Notes under the pieces: generated by a model
What the model saw: only the letters and a program-made list of their open reading frames with translations
Told to the model about the DNA's origin: nothing
Database searches by the model: none
Shown: piece after piece, positions 56,901 to 64,000 of the stretch
How the letters are laid out: each line of letters opens with the position of its first letter
Position numbering within the stretch: position 1 is the stretch's first letter
Position numbers and translations under genes: made by a program
Assembly: GCF_001042675.1 (NCBI RefSeq)
Contig: NZ_AP012333.1
Coordinates: 1,674,001 to 1,738,000 of the forward strand
Reading direction: 5' to 3'
Length of the DNA: 64,000 nt
Source of the DNA: Parascardovia denticolens DSM 10105 = JCM 12538
Lineage (GTDB): Bacteria; Actinomycetota; Actinomycetes; Actinomycetales; Bifidobacteriaceae

Positions 56901-59900
56901 CGTCGTAGGACTGTCGCTTGGCGCTGCCTTCAGGGGCGGCGGAGATGCGGTAGACGTACTTCCCATCGGCCGCCTTGACGGTCTTGCCGGTGGCCTGATC
57001 GTAGTAGCTGCCGTCCCAGCTGGGCGGGTGGAAGTAGACGAAGCGCTGCCCGTTGGAGTAATAGTAGCTCTTGGTCTCTTCCGCGGAAGTGGACAGGGTG
57101 GTCACGGACTTGCCTTTGGCGTCCAGGATCTCCACCTTCACGTCGTGCACGTTGCGCAGCAGGTAATACTGCATGCTGATGGCGTTGAAAGTTGCGTCAG
57201 GATTGGTGGAGAAGGCGAGGTGGGAGACGTCCACCTTCAGGTTCCCCTTCGCGTCCTGGGTGAGGCCGCCGTAATACTGGCTTCCGTTGGAGGCGTTGGT
57301 CAGCAGGGGGATGGTTCCGTAGTTGCCCACGGTCCCGTCGAAGGTGACGCCGTTGATGGCGTCCACGATGTCCAGGCCGGCCCAGTCGCCGAAGAATCCC
57401 AGGTAGGGGATGTTGAGACGGGAGCCGTCGTTCCCTTTGAAGTTGAGGAAGCCTTCCACATACTGGTCCTGATCGAAGGTCTTGGGCAGGGTAAGGGTGA
57501 AGGTGACCTTCACGGTCTTGCCCGCCTTGACCTTGATGCTTCGCTTGCCGGACTTGATGCTGGCCCCGGCGATCTTGGCGTCGTAAAGGACCCCGTTCTT
57601 GGGGTCGATGGCGGACGTGTAGACGCCGTCGGTGTCCTCATTGGAATCCATGGTGTAGACCAAGGTCTTCTTGGTCCGGTTGGTGAAGACCAGCTTGAAG
57701 GTCTTCCTGGTGGTGGTGAAGGACTTGAGCTCGACCGCGGGGTATCCGTTTTCGGAGACCACGGTGGAGGGGTTGTTCTCCAGGGCGTCGATGGCGGCCT
57801 TCACGTCGACCAGACCCGCGCCTTGGCGGCGGGGAGAGACGATGACGTTGTTGTAGGCCTCATCGTTGATGGGCTGGGCCGTATTCATCTCGATGGCCTT
57901 GATGAAGTCGGTCAGCTGGCTGCCCTTGAGGTTCTTATAGTAAGCCTCATAGAAAGCGTTCTTCTTGTTGTTGATCGCCTGCTTGAGGATCGCTTGGGAA
58001 CCGGCCACGAAGGGGGAAGCCATGGAAGTCCCGGACAGGTTGGTGTAGCCGTTGTTGTTCTGGGTCGACCAGATATTCCCGCCGGGGGCGGTGATGTCCG
58101 GCTTGAAGGAAAGGTCGGAAACCGGGCCGTAGGAGGTGAAGTCGGACATCCTGTCCACCGAATACTTGGCGTTGGGCAGGAGGGACAGTTTGATGGCGAC
58201 GCCGAACGTGTCGTTCGGGTGGGCTTTGACCCATTCCACCAGCTTCCGGCCGGACACTCCGGACAAGCCGAAGGTGGGGAAATCGGCGGACAGGGAGATT
58301 GAGGTCAGGGGAACGTCGGTGTCCTGGTTGTTGACGATGATCAGACCCGCGGCTCCGGCCGTCTTGGCGTTGGCCTGCTTGGCGGTGAAGGTCAGGCTTC
58401 CCCGACGGACGATGGCGATCTTGCCTTTGACGGCGTCGGTGAAGTCGCCGGGGCTGCCCAGGCTCAGGTTGCCCGAGGCGTCGGTGACGACGGCGAACTG
58501 CTTGCGGTCGAAGGCGGAGGCGTACTTGTTGTCGGACAGCTTGACGGCCTGGGGCCCCAGCTGGAAGTCACCATCCGTGATGGTGGCCGCCATGGTGGTG
58601 ACCTTGGTGTTCTCGCCCGAAGCCACGGTGGTGGCCCCGCGGGAGGTGCCCGGGTTGCCCACGGTCTCGTTGTCCGGCAGGCCGTAGTAATCCTTGTTCA
58701 CGCCTTCGGTGGACGAACCGGTGGTCCCCGCGTTGCCGGCGGAGATGACGGCGGCCGTGCCCGAGTCGTTGGCGTTCTGGACGGCTTGCTGCTCAGGGTC
58801 TTGCAGGCCTTGGTTGCCGGAGGTGGAACCGAGCGACATATTGAGCACGTCGGCCCCGATCTTGGCAGAATCCTCCACGGCCGCCACGATGGTGGTGGTG
58901 CCGGTGGTGGAGGAGGTGTTGGAGTTGGTGAAGACCTTCATGGCCAGGAGCTGGGATTCAGGCGCGACGCCCACGACGGAGGTGGCAGGGTCGCTGCCGG
59001 TGCCGTTGGCCCCGATGATGCCCGCCACGTGCATGCCGTGCTGCTCATCGACCGTGGTGTCGGTGATGATGGTGTTGTTGTCCGCGTAGTTGAAGCCGTA
59101 AGGCACCTTTTCGGTGAAGTACTTGCCATGTTTGGCTTGCTTGATGAACCGGGCCACGTCGGACTTCTTGAGCTTGACGACAGTGCTCTTGCTCAGACGC
59201 ATGTCCTTGTGGTTGGGGTCGATCCCGGTGTCGATGACGGCCACGACCGTCCCTTCGCCCTTGTACTTGTAAGCCGACCACACGGCCTGCACGTTGGCCA
59301 TGGAGTTGGCGTTGGCCTCCAAGGGGTAGAAGACCTTTTGCACGGTCACGGACTGGACGCCGGGCACTTGACGTACGCGGGCCAGGTTCTTCACCTGGAC
59401 CTTGGTGGAGAAACCGTTGATCACGTAACCGTAGCTTTCCCCGGCAGCCTGACCGGTGACGGCCTGGACGGCCTTCTTCACTCCGGCTTGGGCGGCGATC
59501 ACCTTGTCCGTCGCCTGTTCGATCTCGGCCGTACTGGAATAGTTGGCCTTGACGCTGCCGTTGGTGGAGGCCGGGGCGGCGGTCATCCGCACGACGACGT
59601 CCACGTAGGTGTTCTCTTGTTGGACTTTGCTCAGCTTGGAATAATCGATCTTCCTGGCGGCCAGCTGGGCCCGGATGGCCTGGGTGGTGGAATCGTCCTG
59701 CCCGTTGATGGCGGCCTGGACCGCTTGGTTGGCGGTCACCTTCCCGAGCAGTTGTTTCCCACCGGCCTTGGCTGACCGGGCGGTTCTCCCTGAGACCTGG
59801 GCCACCTGGGCGGCCTGGCTCCCGGGGAGGTCATCGGCGGCGAAAGCCTGCATCCCTGTGAATGGAACGCTGGCGAAGGTGCCGACCGCGACTGTCGCCG

Positions 59901-59937
59901 CTAGAAAAACCGAGAGATTTTTTCTTTGCGCTCGCAT
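53932..59937 (-). CDS. Giant lactocepin-like S8 subtilase
   Basis: 2001 residues from ATG 59937 (GGAGGGG upstream). Signal peptide (LAATVAVGTFASVPFTGMQA), inhibitor-type propeptide, then the catalytic triad: Asp in AVIDTGIDPNH (about residue 235), His in DEQHGMHVAGIIG (about 302), Ser in LSGTSMASPFVAGS (about 637). A protease-associated domain is inserted between His and Ser (about 475-600). Fn3-like and several Ig-like domains follow, then an Ala/Lys-rich coiled stalk and a C-terminal membrane helix (GLLALVVISVSVAFVSAVTT) with basic end but no LPxTG. This is the architecture of C5a peptidase/lactocepin-type cell-envelope proteases. It faces a PrsA-like foldase gene divergently. Confidence 0.93.
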   Translation of the reverse strand: MRAQRKNLSVFLAATVAVGTFASVPFTGMQAFAADDLPGSQAAQVAQVSGRTARSAKAGGKQLLGKVTANQAVQAAINGQDDSTTQAIRAQLAARKIDYSKLSKVQQENTYVDVVVRMTAAPASTNGSVKANYSSTAEIEQATDKVIAAQAGVKKAVQAVTGQAAGESYGYVINGFSTKVQVKNLARVRQVPGVQSVTVQKVFYPLEANANSMANVQAVWSAYKYKGEGTVVAVIDTGIDPNHKDMRLSKSTVVKLKKSDVARFIKQAKHGKYFTEKVPYGFNYADNNTIITDTTVDEQHGMHVAGIIGANGTGSDPATSVVGVAPESQLLAMKVFTNSNTSSTTGTTTIVAAVEDSAKIGADVLNMSLGSTSGNQGLQDPEQQAVQNANDSGTAAVISAGNAGTTGSSTEGVNKDYYGLPDNETVGNPGTSRGATTVASGENTKVTTMAATITDGDFQLGPQAVKLSDNKYASAFDRKQFAVVTDASGNLSLGSPGDFTDAVKGKIAIVRRGSLTFTAKQANAKTAGAAGLIIVNNQDTDVPLTSISLSADFPTFGLSGVSGRKLVEWVKAHPNDTFGVAIKLSLLPNAKYSVDRMSDFTSYGPVSDLSFKPDITAPGGNIWSTQNNNGYTNLSGTSMASPFVAGSQAILKQAINNKKNAFYEAYYKNLKGSQLTDFIKAIEMNTAQPINDEAYNNVIVSPRRQGAGLVDVKAAIDALENNPSTVVSENGYPAVELKSFTTTRKTFKLVFTNRTKKTLVYTMDSNEDTDGVYTSAIDPKNGVLYDAKIAGASIKSGKRSIKVKAGKTVKVTFTLTLPKTFDQDQYVEGFLNFKGNDGSRLNIPYLGFFGDWAGLDIVDAINGVTFDGTVGNYGTIPLLTNASNGSQYYGGLTQDAKGNLKVDVSHLAFSTNPDATFNAISMQYYLLRNVHDVKVEILDAKGKSVTTLSTSAEETKSYYYSNGQRFVYFHPPSWDGSYYDQATGKTVKAADGKYVYRISAAPEGSAKRQSYDVSFTLDSQAPQVRNIDLAAKTENGATSYYLTAETKDDLSGLDAKRNAGTAINQVVNNDASYTVTGTTADGYSQIEIPLTPAQAKTLGDGDNIVELYLTDNASNVFDDVVTAQKPESVVYSLVLSKGGLPGSITQLTSGYRGGVSGGSFVFTGTYPARVYGTYTNADGKMRNLTVSYDPQSHLFAASLPLEAKDYETTVTLYTNAARTKVLKKMTAKVRLQAPVFSDLTVNGGEDETSEQKVEVKGKVSSDAVMVVLRSSGSFSTVRAQIADDGSFSAEVPVIYGDNSVTVTATDADGNQTSVRKSVSSSYDPDVLKNAVSFDNGITFGENEVGLTSRFYDAKTGIATITGKVKHPTTTLKIDGKDVDINDDLTFSVQLKLGQAGRKVFSVIYGDSSQEKVVQDTLVFELDSVPPTLSLKNPTDKEVNVNKAQYRIRGTATDNLNYLQLFINGSSVKNQYADIDMNSGQPGKMDIDETVNLLQGKNVITVTVSDFGGNKVTKVVTVNYTPKKALNKPNVTASLANSGRVVKLNAAAGASGAAAQTVRFSSDDGATYRDLPAEGVQVAANGTYFFKTVDAAGNESEAVSYQVTSVKPTADGSPAASQEQKDLLSASEVRARQLVATGKYDSASVSKVQAALAAAQSAAAAPQASNDALAAAQRNLDSAVNGAVIKLNDEDRSFTLDEIAALRSVSGDPQAGAGLLAQANAGTVTAQEADFQLRALANAKLNLAQQKVQQDASALAGASGSAKATAQQQAKRATDARNSGLAAVDVAGKLSALQQVRKAEWIVSSAADAAKANPNAGKRVPASSLGVIFKAGKASRNARNAQVKKRAEKNKGAARSSAKESAANRAPSSSRKPAFKKSAAGLDKVPASASSVDPSGTADDADKAGDAKDARVLGSARAGQDSSAAASREARTVKDKSAAQAVNASGATGAVRKADAATTATATNPSSREGLLALVVISVSVAFVSAVTTLSVVLRMKRQAQK

Positions 59938-60277
59938 CAATCCCCTCCGTTATCTCATCGAATACCCATAAAAGATATTCTTATCAATCCTTATAACTTT
60001 GATAAATAATTCATATCCCCTAGAAGTTATGAAATATTTATCAGAAATTATACCCACAGTACCGACCATATATAAAGGGAGATGCAGGCCCATGTCCGCA
60101 TATCGGTCAGACGAAGAAAACCCTTATAGGCGATGGATGTTATTATGCAGAGCATAGGTTGAAGAAGCTGAATATTTTCTTCCCTCGCCTAAGCAGAATA
60201 AAATGCCGAAACGAACATCCGAAGACCGGCAGGGCCGCCCTCGGATGCCTGGATGCAAACGCAGAAGGAGATGCTTG
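59938..60277. promoter_or_regulatory. Divergent promoter region of protease and foldase
   Basis: About 340 bp, AT-rich between 59960 and 60080 (for example GATAAATAATTCATATCCCC), in contrast to the GC-rich genes on both sides. It must carry promoters for both directions. No gene is seen. No clear operator palindrome was found. Confidence 0.55.
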
Positions 60278-61180
60278 ATGCGGAAGATGAAGACCCCCTT
60301 GACCCCCATCCTCGCGACCCTCGCAGCCGCCACCCTCTTGTTGGGCGGTTGCGGATCGTCCCCCAGCGTGGCCACCTACCAAGGCGGGGACGTGAGCCAA
60401 GAGGCCTTCTACCAAGAGCTCAAGAGCTCCCCCAGCAGCAAGACCATCCTCGCCAACCTGCTCATCTACCGGGCCCTGGACCATGCCTACGGGTCTTCCG
60501 TCAGCCAGGCCCAAGTGGACAAGGCCTACAAGGGCTATCAGGACCAATACGGGTCCGGATTCGACTCCTACCTGAGCCAGAACAACTACACCAAGGACTC
60601 CTTCAAACGCAGCCTTCGCACCAATCTTCTGAGCGAAGTGGCCTTGAAGAAACTGAAGAAGGTCTCCCCCGCCCAGCTGGCGGACGCCTGGAAGGACTTC
60701 CACCCGCAGGTGACCGTCCAGCATATCCTGGTCAGCGACCAGGCCACGGCCCAGCAGGTGATCGACCAACTGGGCCAAGGCAAGGACTTCTCCGAATTGG
60801 CCAAGACCTATTCCCTGGACACCTCCAGCAAGGACGAAGGGGGCAAAGTCACCTTCACCTCCAGCAACCGGGCCTACGACTCCACCTTCAAAGACGCGGC
60901 CTACGCTCTGACCCAAGGCAAGTACACGACCAGCCCGGTCAAGGTGGTGGACGGGTACGAGGTGATCAAGATGGTCTCCAACCCCAGCAAGGGCACTTTC
61001 GCGAGCCGGAAGAAGGAGCTGACCGAGGCCGTCTACGCCAAGTGGCTGCGCGATTCCACGGTCATGAAGCAGGTGATCAGCCAGGTGCTCAAGAACGAGA
61101 AGGTGCAGATCCAGGACAAAGACCTGTCCAACGCCTTGGATTCCTACAAGGTCCCTGCGGCCACCGTTCAGACTAAATAA
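60278..61180 (+). CDS. PrsA/PrtM-like foldase lipoprotein
   Basis: ATG 60278 is chosen because AAGGAG (60265-60270) is 7 bp upstream. Lipobox LLLGGC with lipidated Cys25, SurA-like N-terminal helices, then a parvulin-type domain (VQHILVSDQATAQQVIDQLG ... FSELAKTYSLD ... EGGKV, about residues 146-240), and a helical C-terminus; 300 residues. Such proteins fold secreted proteins outside the membrane. Its place opposite a lactocepin-like protease mirrors prtM-prtP of lactococci, where PrtM is needed for protease maturation. Confidence 0.88.
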   Translation: MRKMKTPLTPILATLAAATLLLGGCGSSPSVATYQGGDVSQEAFYQELKSSPSSKTILANLLIYRALDHAYGSSVSQAQVDKAYKGYQDQYGSGFDSYLSQNNYTKDSFKRSLRTNLLSEVALKKLKKVSPAQLADAWKDFHPQVTVQHILVSDQATAQQVIDQLGQGKDFSELAKTYSLDTSSKDEGGKVTFTSSNRAYDSTFKDAAYALTQGKYTTSPVKVVDGYEVIKMVSNPSKGTFASRKKELTEAVYAKWLRDSTVMKQVISQVLKNEKVQIQDKDLSNALDSYKVPAATVQTK

Positions 61181-61869
61181 CCTCCGGCCGCCTTCTCCAT
61201 TAACCGGGACATGGTGTCCAGACTGAAGCCTTCGAAGCTGTTGATGGTCTCGAAGGCCCCGGCCTGGCGGGCCGCCTCGGTCGTGGTCTCCCCTTCCATC
61301 CGGACCACCGGGAGCCCCGCGGCCAGAGCGGAACGGATGCCGGGGGCCGAATCCTCAAAGACCAGGCAGGAGGAGAGGGTCCGGGGGTCATCCGGATCCA
61401 GGCCCAGGATCTCAGCCCCCATCCGGTAAGGGTAAGGCAGGGGCTTCTTGCGCTCGTCCGGCAAGGATTCATCGCAGACGAAACCGGTGAAGACCCCCTC
61501 CGGGGACTGATCCACCAACCCCTGCACCAGGATCCGGGGGGATCCGGTGACCAAAGTCGCGGGGATCCCGGTCTGCCCGACCAGACGCAGGAAGTCCTGG
61601 GCCCCCGGTAGCCAAGGCATCTGGGCCTTCTCCCGCTCATACATGTAGTCGATCATGCCTTGGATGGCCTCCTGCCGGCTCATGGGCAGGCCATGGTCGA
61701 TGAGAACCCGGGCCACGTTGTCCATGGAAGTGCCTTGCAACAAGGCGGGCAGGTCGTCGGTCAGCTCCAGCCCGTGTCTTTCCATGAGGACCTTTTCCGA
61801 CTGAGCCCAATAAGGCTCGGAATTGATGAGGGTCCCATCCATATCGAAGAAAATCGCTAACGGCTTCAT
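61168..61869 (-). CDS. HAD-family phosphatase (beta-phosphoglucomutase-like)
   Basis: Start at ATG 61869 (MKPLAIFFDMDGTLINSEPY), which places the nucleophile motif DMDGT at the N-terminus as usual. Motif II is ATLVTGSPR, and motif IV VFEDSAPGIRSALAAG. The helical cap lies between DMDGT and motif II. 233 residues. It probably dephosphorylates a sugar phosphate. Its end overlaps the convergent foldase gene by 13 bp. Confidence 0.88.
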   Translation of the reverse strand: MKPLAIFFDMDGTLINSEPYWAQSEKVLMERHGLELTDDLPALLQGTSMDNVARVLIDHGLPMSRQEAIQGMIDYMYEREKAQMPWLPGAQDFLRLVGQTGIPATLVTGSPRILVQGLVDQSPEGVFTGFVCDESLPDERKKPLPYPYRMGAEILGLDPDDPRTLSSCLVFEDSAPGIRSALAAGLPVVRMEGETTTEAARQAGAFETINSFEGFSLDTMSRLMEKAAGGYLV

Positions 61870-62173
61870 GCCGTCCATTCTCCCATAAGCAGCGGAGCAT
61901 GGCAACGGAGCGGCCGGAGAGAGGGAGGCCGCCCTAAGTATGAGCTATATGTGTCAAGCATACGCCAAGTATGAGCTAAGTCACACGGTCAAGGGGGAAT
62001 AGATCCCCTCCGCCAAGCGTTGACCTTCATGTTGCCCCGCCTGCGGGTCGTCCTGATGGGTTTCCTCAAGGATTCCCCCGCGGACTATCCTCACGACCTG
62101 TCCTTCCGACCTGTCTTGATGGCGGTCGGCCGGCGGGCATCATCCATCCGTCTCATTTCGCAAGGAGTCATAC
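61870..62173. other. Intergenic region with short direct repeat
   Basis: AAGTATGAGCTA occurs twice (about 61935 and 61968). The repeat may be an operator for either neighbour. No gene is seen. Confidence 0.45.
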
Positions 62174-62722
62174 ATGGCTAAGATTCTCATGGTCGTCGCT
62201 TCCAATCGTCAGGGGTCCTTCAACCGCCAGCTGGCCGACGTCATCGTGTCCGAGATCGGCGATCGGGCCGAGGTCAAATTCCTCGATTATTCCGCCCTGC
62301 CCCCGATGGACCAGGACGCCGAGTTCCCCGCCCCCAAGGCAGTGACCAAGGTCCGCCAGGAGATCAAGGACGCCGATGGCCTCTGGATCGTCTCCCCTCA
62401 GTATAACAACTCCTACCCCGGAGTTTTGAAGAACCTGCTGGACTGGGTCTCCCGCCCCGTCGAGGCCGGTGACCGCGACACGGCCGCCGCCGCCGGAGTC
62501 AAGGTGACCCTGAGCTCCATCGCCGGCGGGAACGCGGCCGCCCCGATGCTGGAGAAGCTGTCCGAGCTGGTCGAATTCATCGGCATGGACCTGCTCAAGG
62601 AACAGGTGAACGGCTTCATCGTCCCCATGGAAGCCTGGACCAACGGCATTGTGGTCCTCACCGACGAAGACAAGGCCCGCGTAGCCGCTCAGGTGGACGC
62701 TTTCCTCGACTTCATCGCCTGA
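62174..62722 (+). CDS. NADPH-dependent FMN reductase family protein
   Basis: The 182-residue flavoprotein has the family motifs ILMVVASNRQGSFNRQLADV (phosphate loop) and WIVSPQYNNSYPGVLKNLLDW. It reduces flavins, quinones or azo compounds with NADPH in the cytosol. AAGGAG is 8 bp before the ATG. Confidence 0.92.
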   Translation: MAKILMVVASNRQGSFNRQLADVIVSEIGDRAEVKFLDYSALPPMDQDAEFPAPKAVTKVRQEIKDADGLWIVSPQYNNSYPGVLKNLLDWVSRPVEAGDRDTAAAAGVKVTLSSIAGGNAAAPMLEKLSELVEFIGMDLLKEQVNGFIVPMEAWTNGIVVLTDEDKARVAAQVDAFLDFIA

Positions 62723-62767
62723 TCACCAATCGCTTCGTCGCCTGAACAGTCGGCATTTGTCGAGTCG

Positions 62768-62787
62768 GCGGTCCCCCCCGGGACCGC
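62768..62787 (+). terminator. Terminator after the FMN reductase
   Basis: GCGGTCCC (62768-62775), CCCC loop, GGGACCGC (62780-62787), followed by TTTTTCGTTTTG. Confidence 0.88.
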
Positions 62788-62798
62788 TTTTTCGTTTT

Positions 62799-62852
62799 GT
62801 TGGGAGAAGAGAAAGTGTTGGGAGAAGAGAAAGCGTTGGGCGGAGAAAAAGG
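62799..62852. repeat. 18-bp tandem repeat, three units
   Basis: GTTGGGAGAAGAGAAAGT (62799-62816), a second copy differing in the last base (62817-62834) and a third, diverged copy (62835-62852). It lies in the gap between two convergent genes. Confidence 0.75.
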
Positions 62853-62902
62853 ACGCGGGCGGGAACGAATTCCGGAGGAAAACTCAGGCAAGCCCCGGCT
62901 CC

Positions 62903-64000
62903 CTACTTCCCCTTTTTCTTGAGGTCCCGGTTCTTGCGCATGATGTCGAAGACGATCCAGGCGGACAGGATGAAAGCCACCACATAGCCGAGGAAGCCCA
63001 CGATGGGGATGCCGAAGATCACCGGTTTGATGCGGGCGTAATAGACGATGGACGAGCCTACGAAAAGGCCGACCACGATCAAGGCCATGGTCAGGCGGTC
63101 CACCATGAAGGAGAGCTGCCGGATGGGCTCCTCGGACCCCACCAGTTCGATGTTGGTCTTGAGCTGGCCCCGGGTGAGCATCTTCATGGCCGCGCCGGCC
63201 TGAACCAAAGCGTTGAGCCCCCCGTGCAAGGCCATCTGCGATTCCAGCCCTAGTTTGCGGGTCTCGTCCGCGACCGACCCCTTGACCGACCGGGAGGTGA
63301 GCACATGCTGGGTGATGATCTCGATCATGTTGGCCTGAGGCATGAGGTCGTCGATCAGGCCTTCCAAAGTGACCAAGGACCGGGCGACGGTGGTGATGGT
63401 CCCCGGCAGCTTGAGGTTGTTGCGGGAAGCCAGACGGATCATGGACATGATGAATTTGGCTATATCCAGCTCATCCAGGTCCACGTCCCCGTAATCGGCG
63501 ATGATCAGGTCGATGTCGGCCAGAAGGGTCGCCCGGTCGACGTTCTGCCCGGTCGAAGAGATGTCCGCCAGGCGCAGGAGGCCTTCCTGCAGGGTGACGG
63601 AGTCCTTCTGGGGGACGGCGAAGATCATCTGTTTGAGGATGGACCTCATCTCCCCGTTGATCCGGCCGACCATGCCTAGGTCGATGAGGACGATCTGCCC
63701 CCCGCGGATGATGATGTTGCCCGAATGCGGGTCGGCGTGGAAGAAGCCGGCGTCCAGGACCTGGGTGGCGTAGTTGTCCACCAGTTTGGTGCCGATTTCG
63801 GTGAGGTCGTAACCCTCTTCCTGCAGGCGTTTGGTCTGGGAGATGGCGATCCCGTCGATGTAATCCATGACCAGCACATGCTGGGTGCACAGGTCCAGAT
63901 AGGGCCGCGGGCAGTCCATGTAAGCGAAACCGTCGGCGAAGGCCTTGAATTCCTGCAGGTTCTTGGCTTCGATCATGAAGTCCGTCTCCGACTGGAAGGT
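62903..64000 (-). CDS. ABC1/UbiB-type atypical kinase, 5' end outside the window
   Basis: The frame stays open to the right edge, so the N-terminus is missing. Visible are the end of the kinase-like domain (FHADPHSGNIIIRG, IDLGMVGRINGEMR), a helical region and two C-terminal membrane helices (ALIVVGLFVGSSIVYYA and VGFLGYVVAFILSAWIVF). Members bind ATP and act in lipid or quinone metabolism at the membrane; the target in an organism without respiratory quinone genes here is unknown. Confidence 0.88.
   Translation of the reverse strand, partial: TFQSETDFMIEAKNLQEFKAFADGFAYMDCPRPYLDLCTQHVLVMDYIDGIAISQTKRLQEEGYDLTEIGTKLVDNYATQVLDAGFFHADPHSGNIIIRGGQIVLIDLGMVGRINGEMRSILKQMIFAVPQKDSVTLQEGLLRLADISSTGQNVDRATLLADIDLIIADYGDVDLDELDIAKFIMSMIRLASRNNLKLPGTITTVARSLVTLEGLIDDLMPQANMIEIITQHVLTSRSVKGSVADETRKLGLESQMALHGGLNALVQAGAAMKMLTRGQLKTNIELVGSEEPIRQLSFMVDRLTMALIVVGLFVGSSIVYYARIKPVIFGIPIVGFLGYVVAFILSAWIVFDIMRKNRDLKKKGK

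Noticed and set aside
55042-58302. 1086-codon open frame opposite the subtilase
   Set aside because: Gly/Val/Leu/Asp-biased antisense frame without signal, start site or domains; the subtilase is clearly real.

Overview
The window reads as a chromosome segment of a Gram-positive actinobacterium, most probably a member of the Bifidobacteriaceae. This rests on gene content and style: GC-rich coding, a WhiB-like regulator, an initiator tRNA ending CCCCGCTACCA, an anaerobic nrdD-nrdG pair, GlgE, LAKTG-anchored surface proteins and a FimB/FimA/sortase C pilus locus. There is no rRNA gene, so the assignment is an inference. 

Layout. (1) 1-5.6 kb: a 23-bp inverted repeat, a DUF4230 gene broken at a G7 tract, a nucleoside hydrolase-MFS operon (purine/pyrimidine salvage) on the minus strand, a GT1-type glycosyltransferase and a small membrane protein. 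(2) About 5.75-22.6 kb: an integrative mobilizable/conjugative element next to an initiator tRNA gene. On the plus strand it has an oriT-like hairpin cluster, MobC, a MOBP-type relaxase, a DUF3801/PcfB-like gene, an SSB-like gene and a VirD4 coupling protein. On the minus strand it has a putative replication initiator with internal repeats, WhiB, small membrane proteins, TrbL/VirB6-like, PrgI, VirB4 and a CHAP + lytic transglycosylase. Cargo includes a very AT-rich alpha/beta hydrolase and a flavodoxin-fold oxidoreductase. Five element genes carry one or more small frameshifts and one carries an in-frame amber codon, so the element looks decayed or phase-variable. No integrase is visible. (3) 23-25.8 kb: an ABC exporter pair. 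(4) 25.8-32.2 kb: a surface locus with a thioester adhesin, class C sortase, major pilin and tip pilin. The sortase and both pilins are frameshifted. 

(5) 32.5-64 kb: mostly core metabolism, all frames intact. It holds a P1B-type ATPase, nrdD/nrdG, an LAKTG surface protein, GlgE, inorganic pyrophosphatase, beta-carbonic anhydrase, a CNNM/CorC-like protein, Dps, an SPFH protein, a ketopantoate reductase-like protein, a YgjP-like metallopeptidase, tRNA-Ile(GAT) and tRNA-Ala(TGC), BioY, a 2001-residue lactocepin-like subtilase divergent from a PrsA/PrtM-like foldase lipoprotein, a HAD phosphatase, an FMN reductase and a partial ABC1/UbiB kinase. 

The most interesting signals are: at least twelve frame breaks confined to accessory genes of the left 30 kb while the right 32 kb has none; a prtP-prtM-like divergent protease/foldase pair; seven degenerate repeats with a 22-bp period between panE and ygjP; origin-like repeats inside the replication gene; and low-complexity insertions or extensions in several otherwise conserved core proteins.
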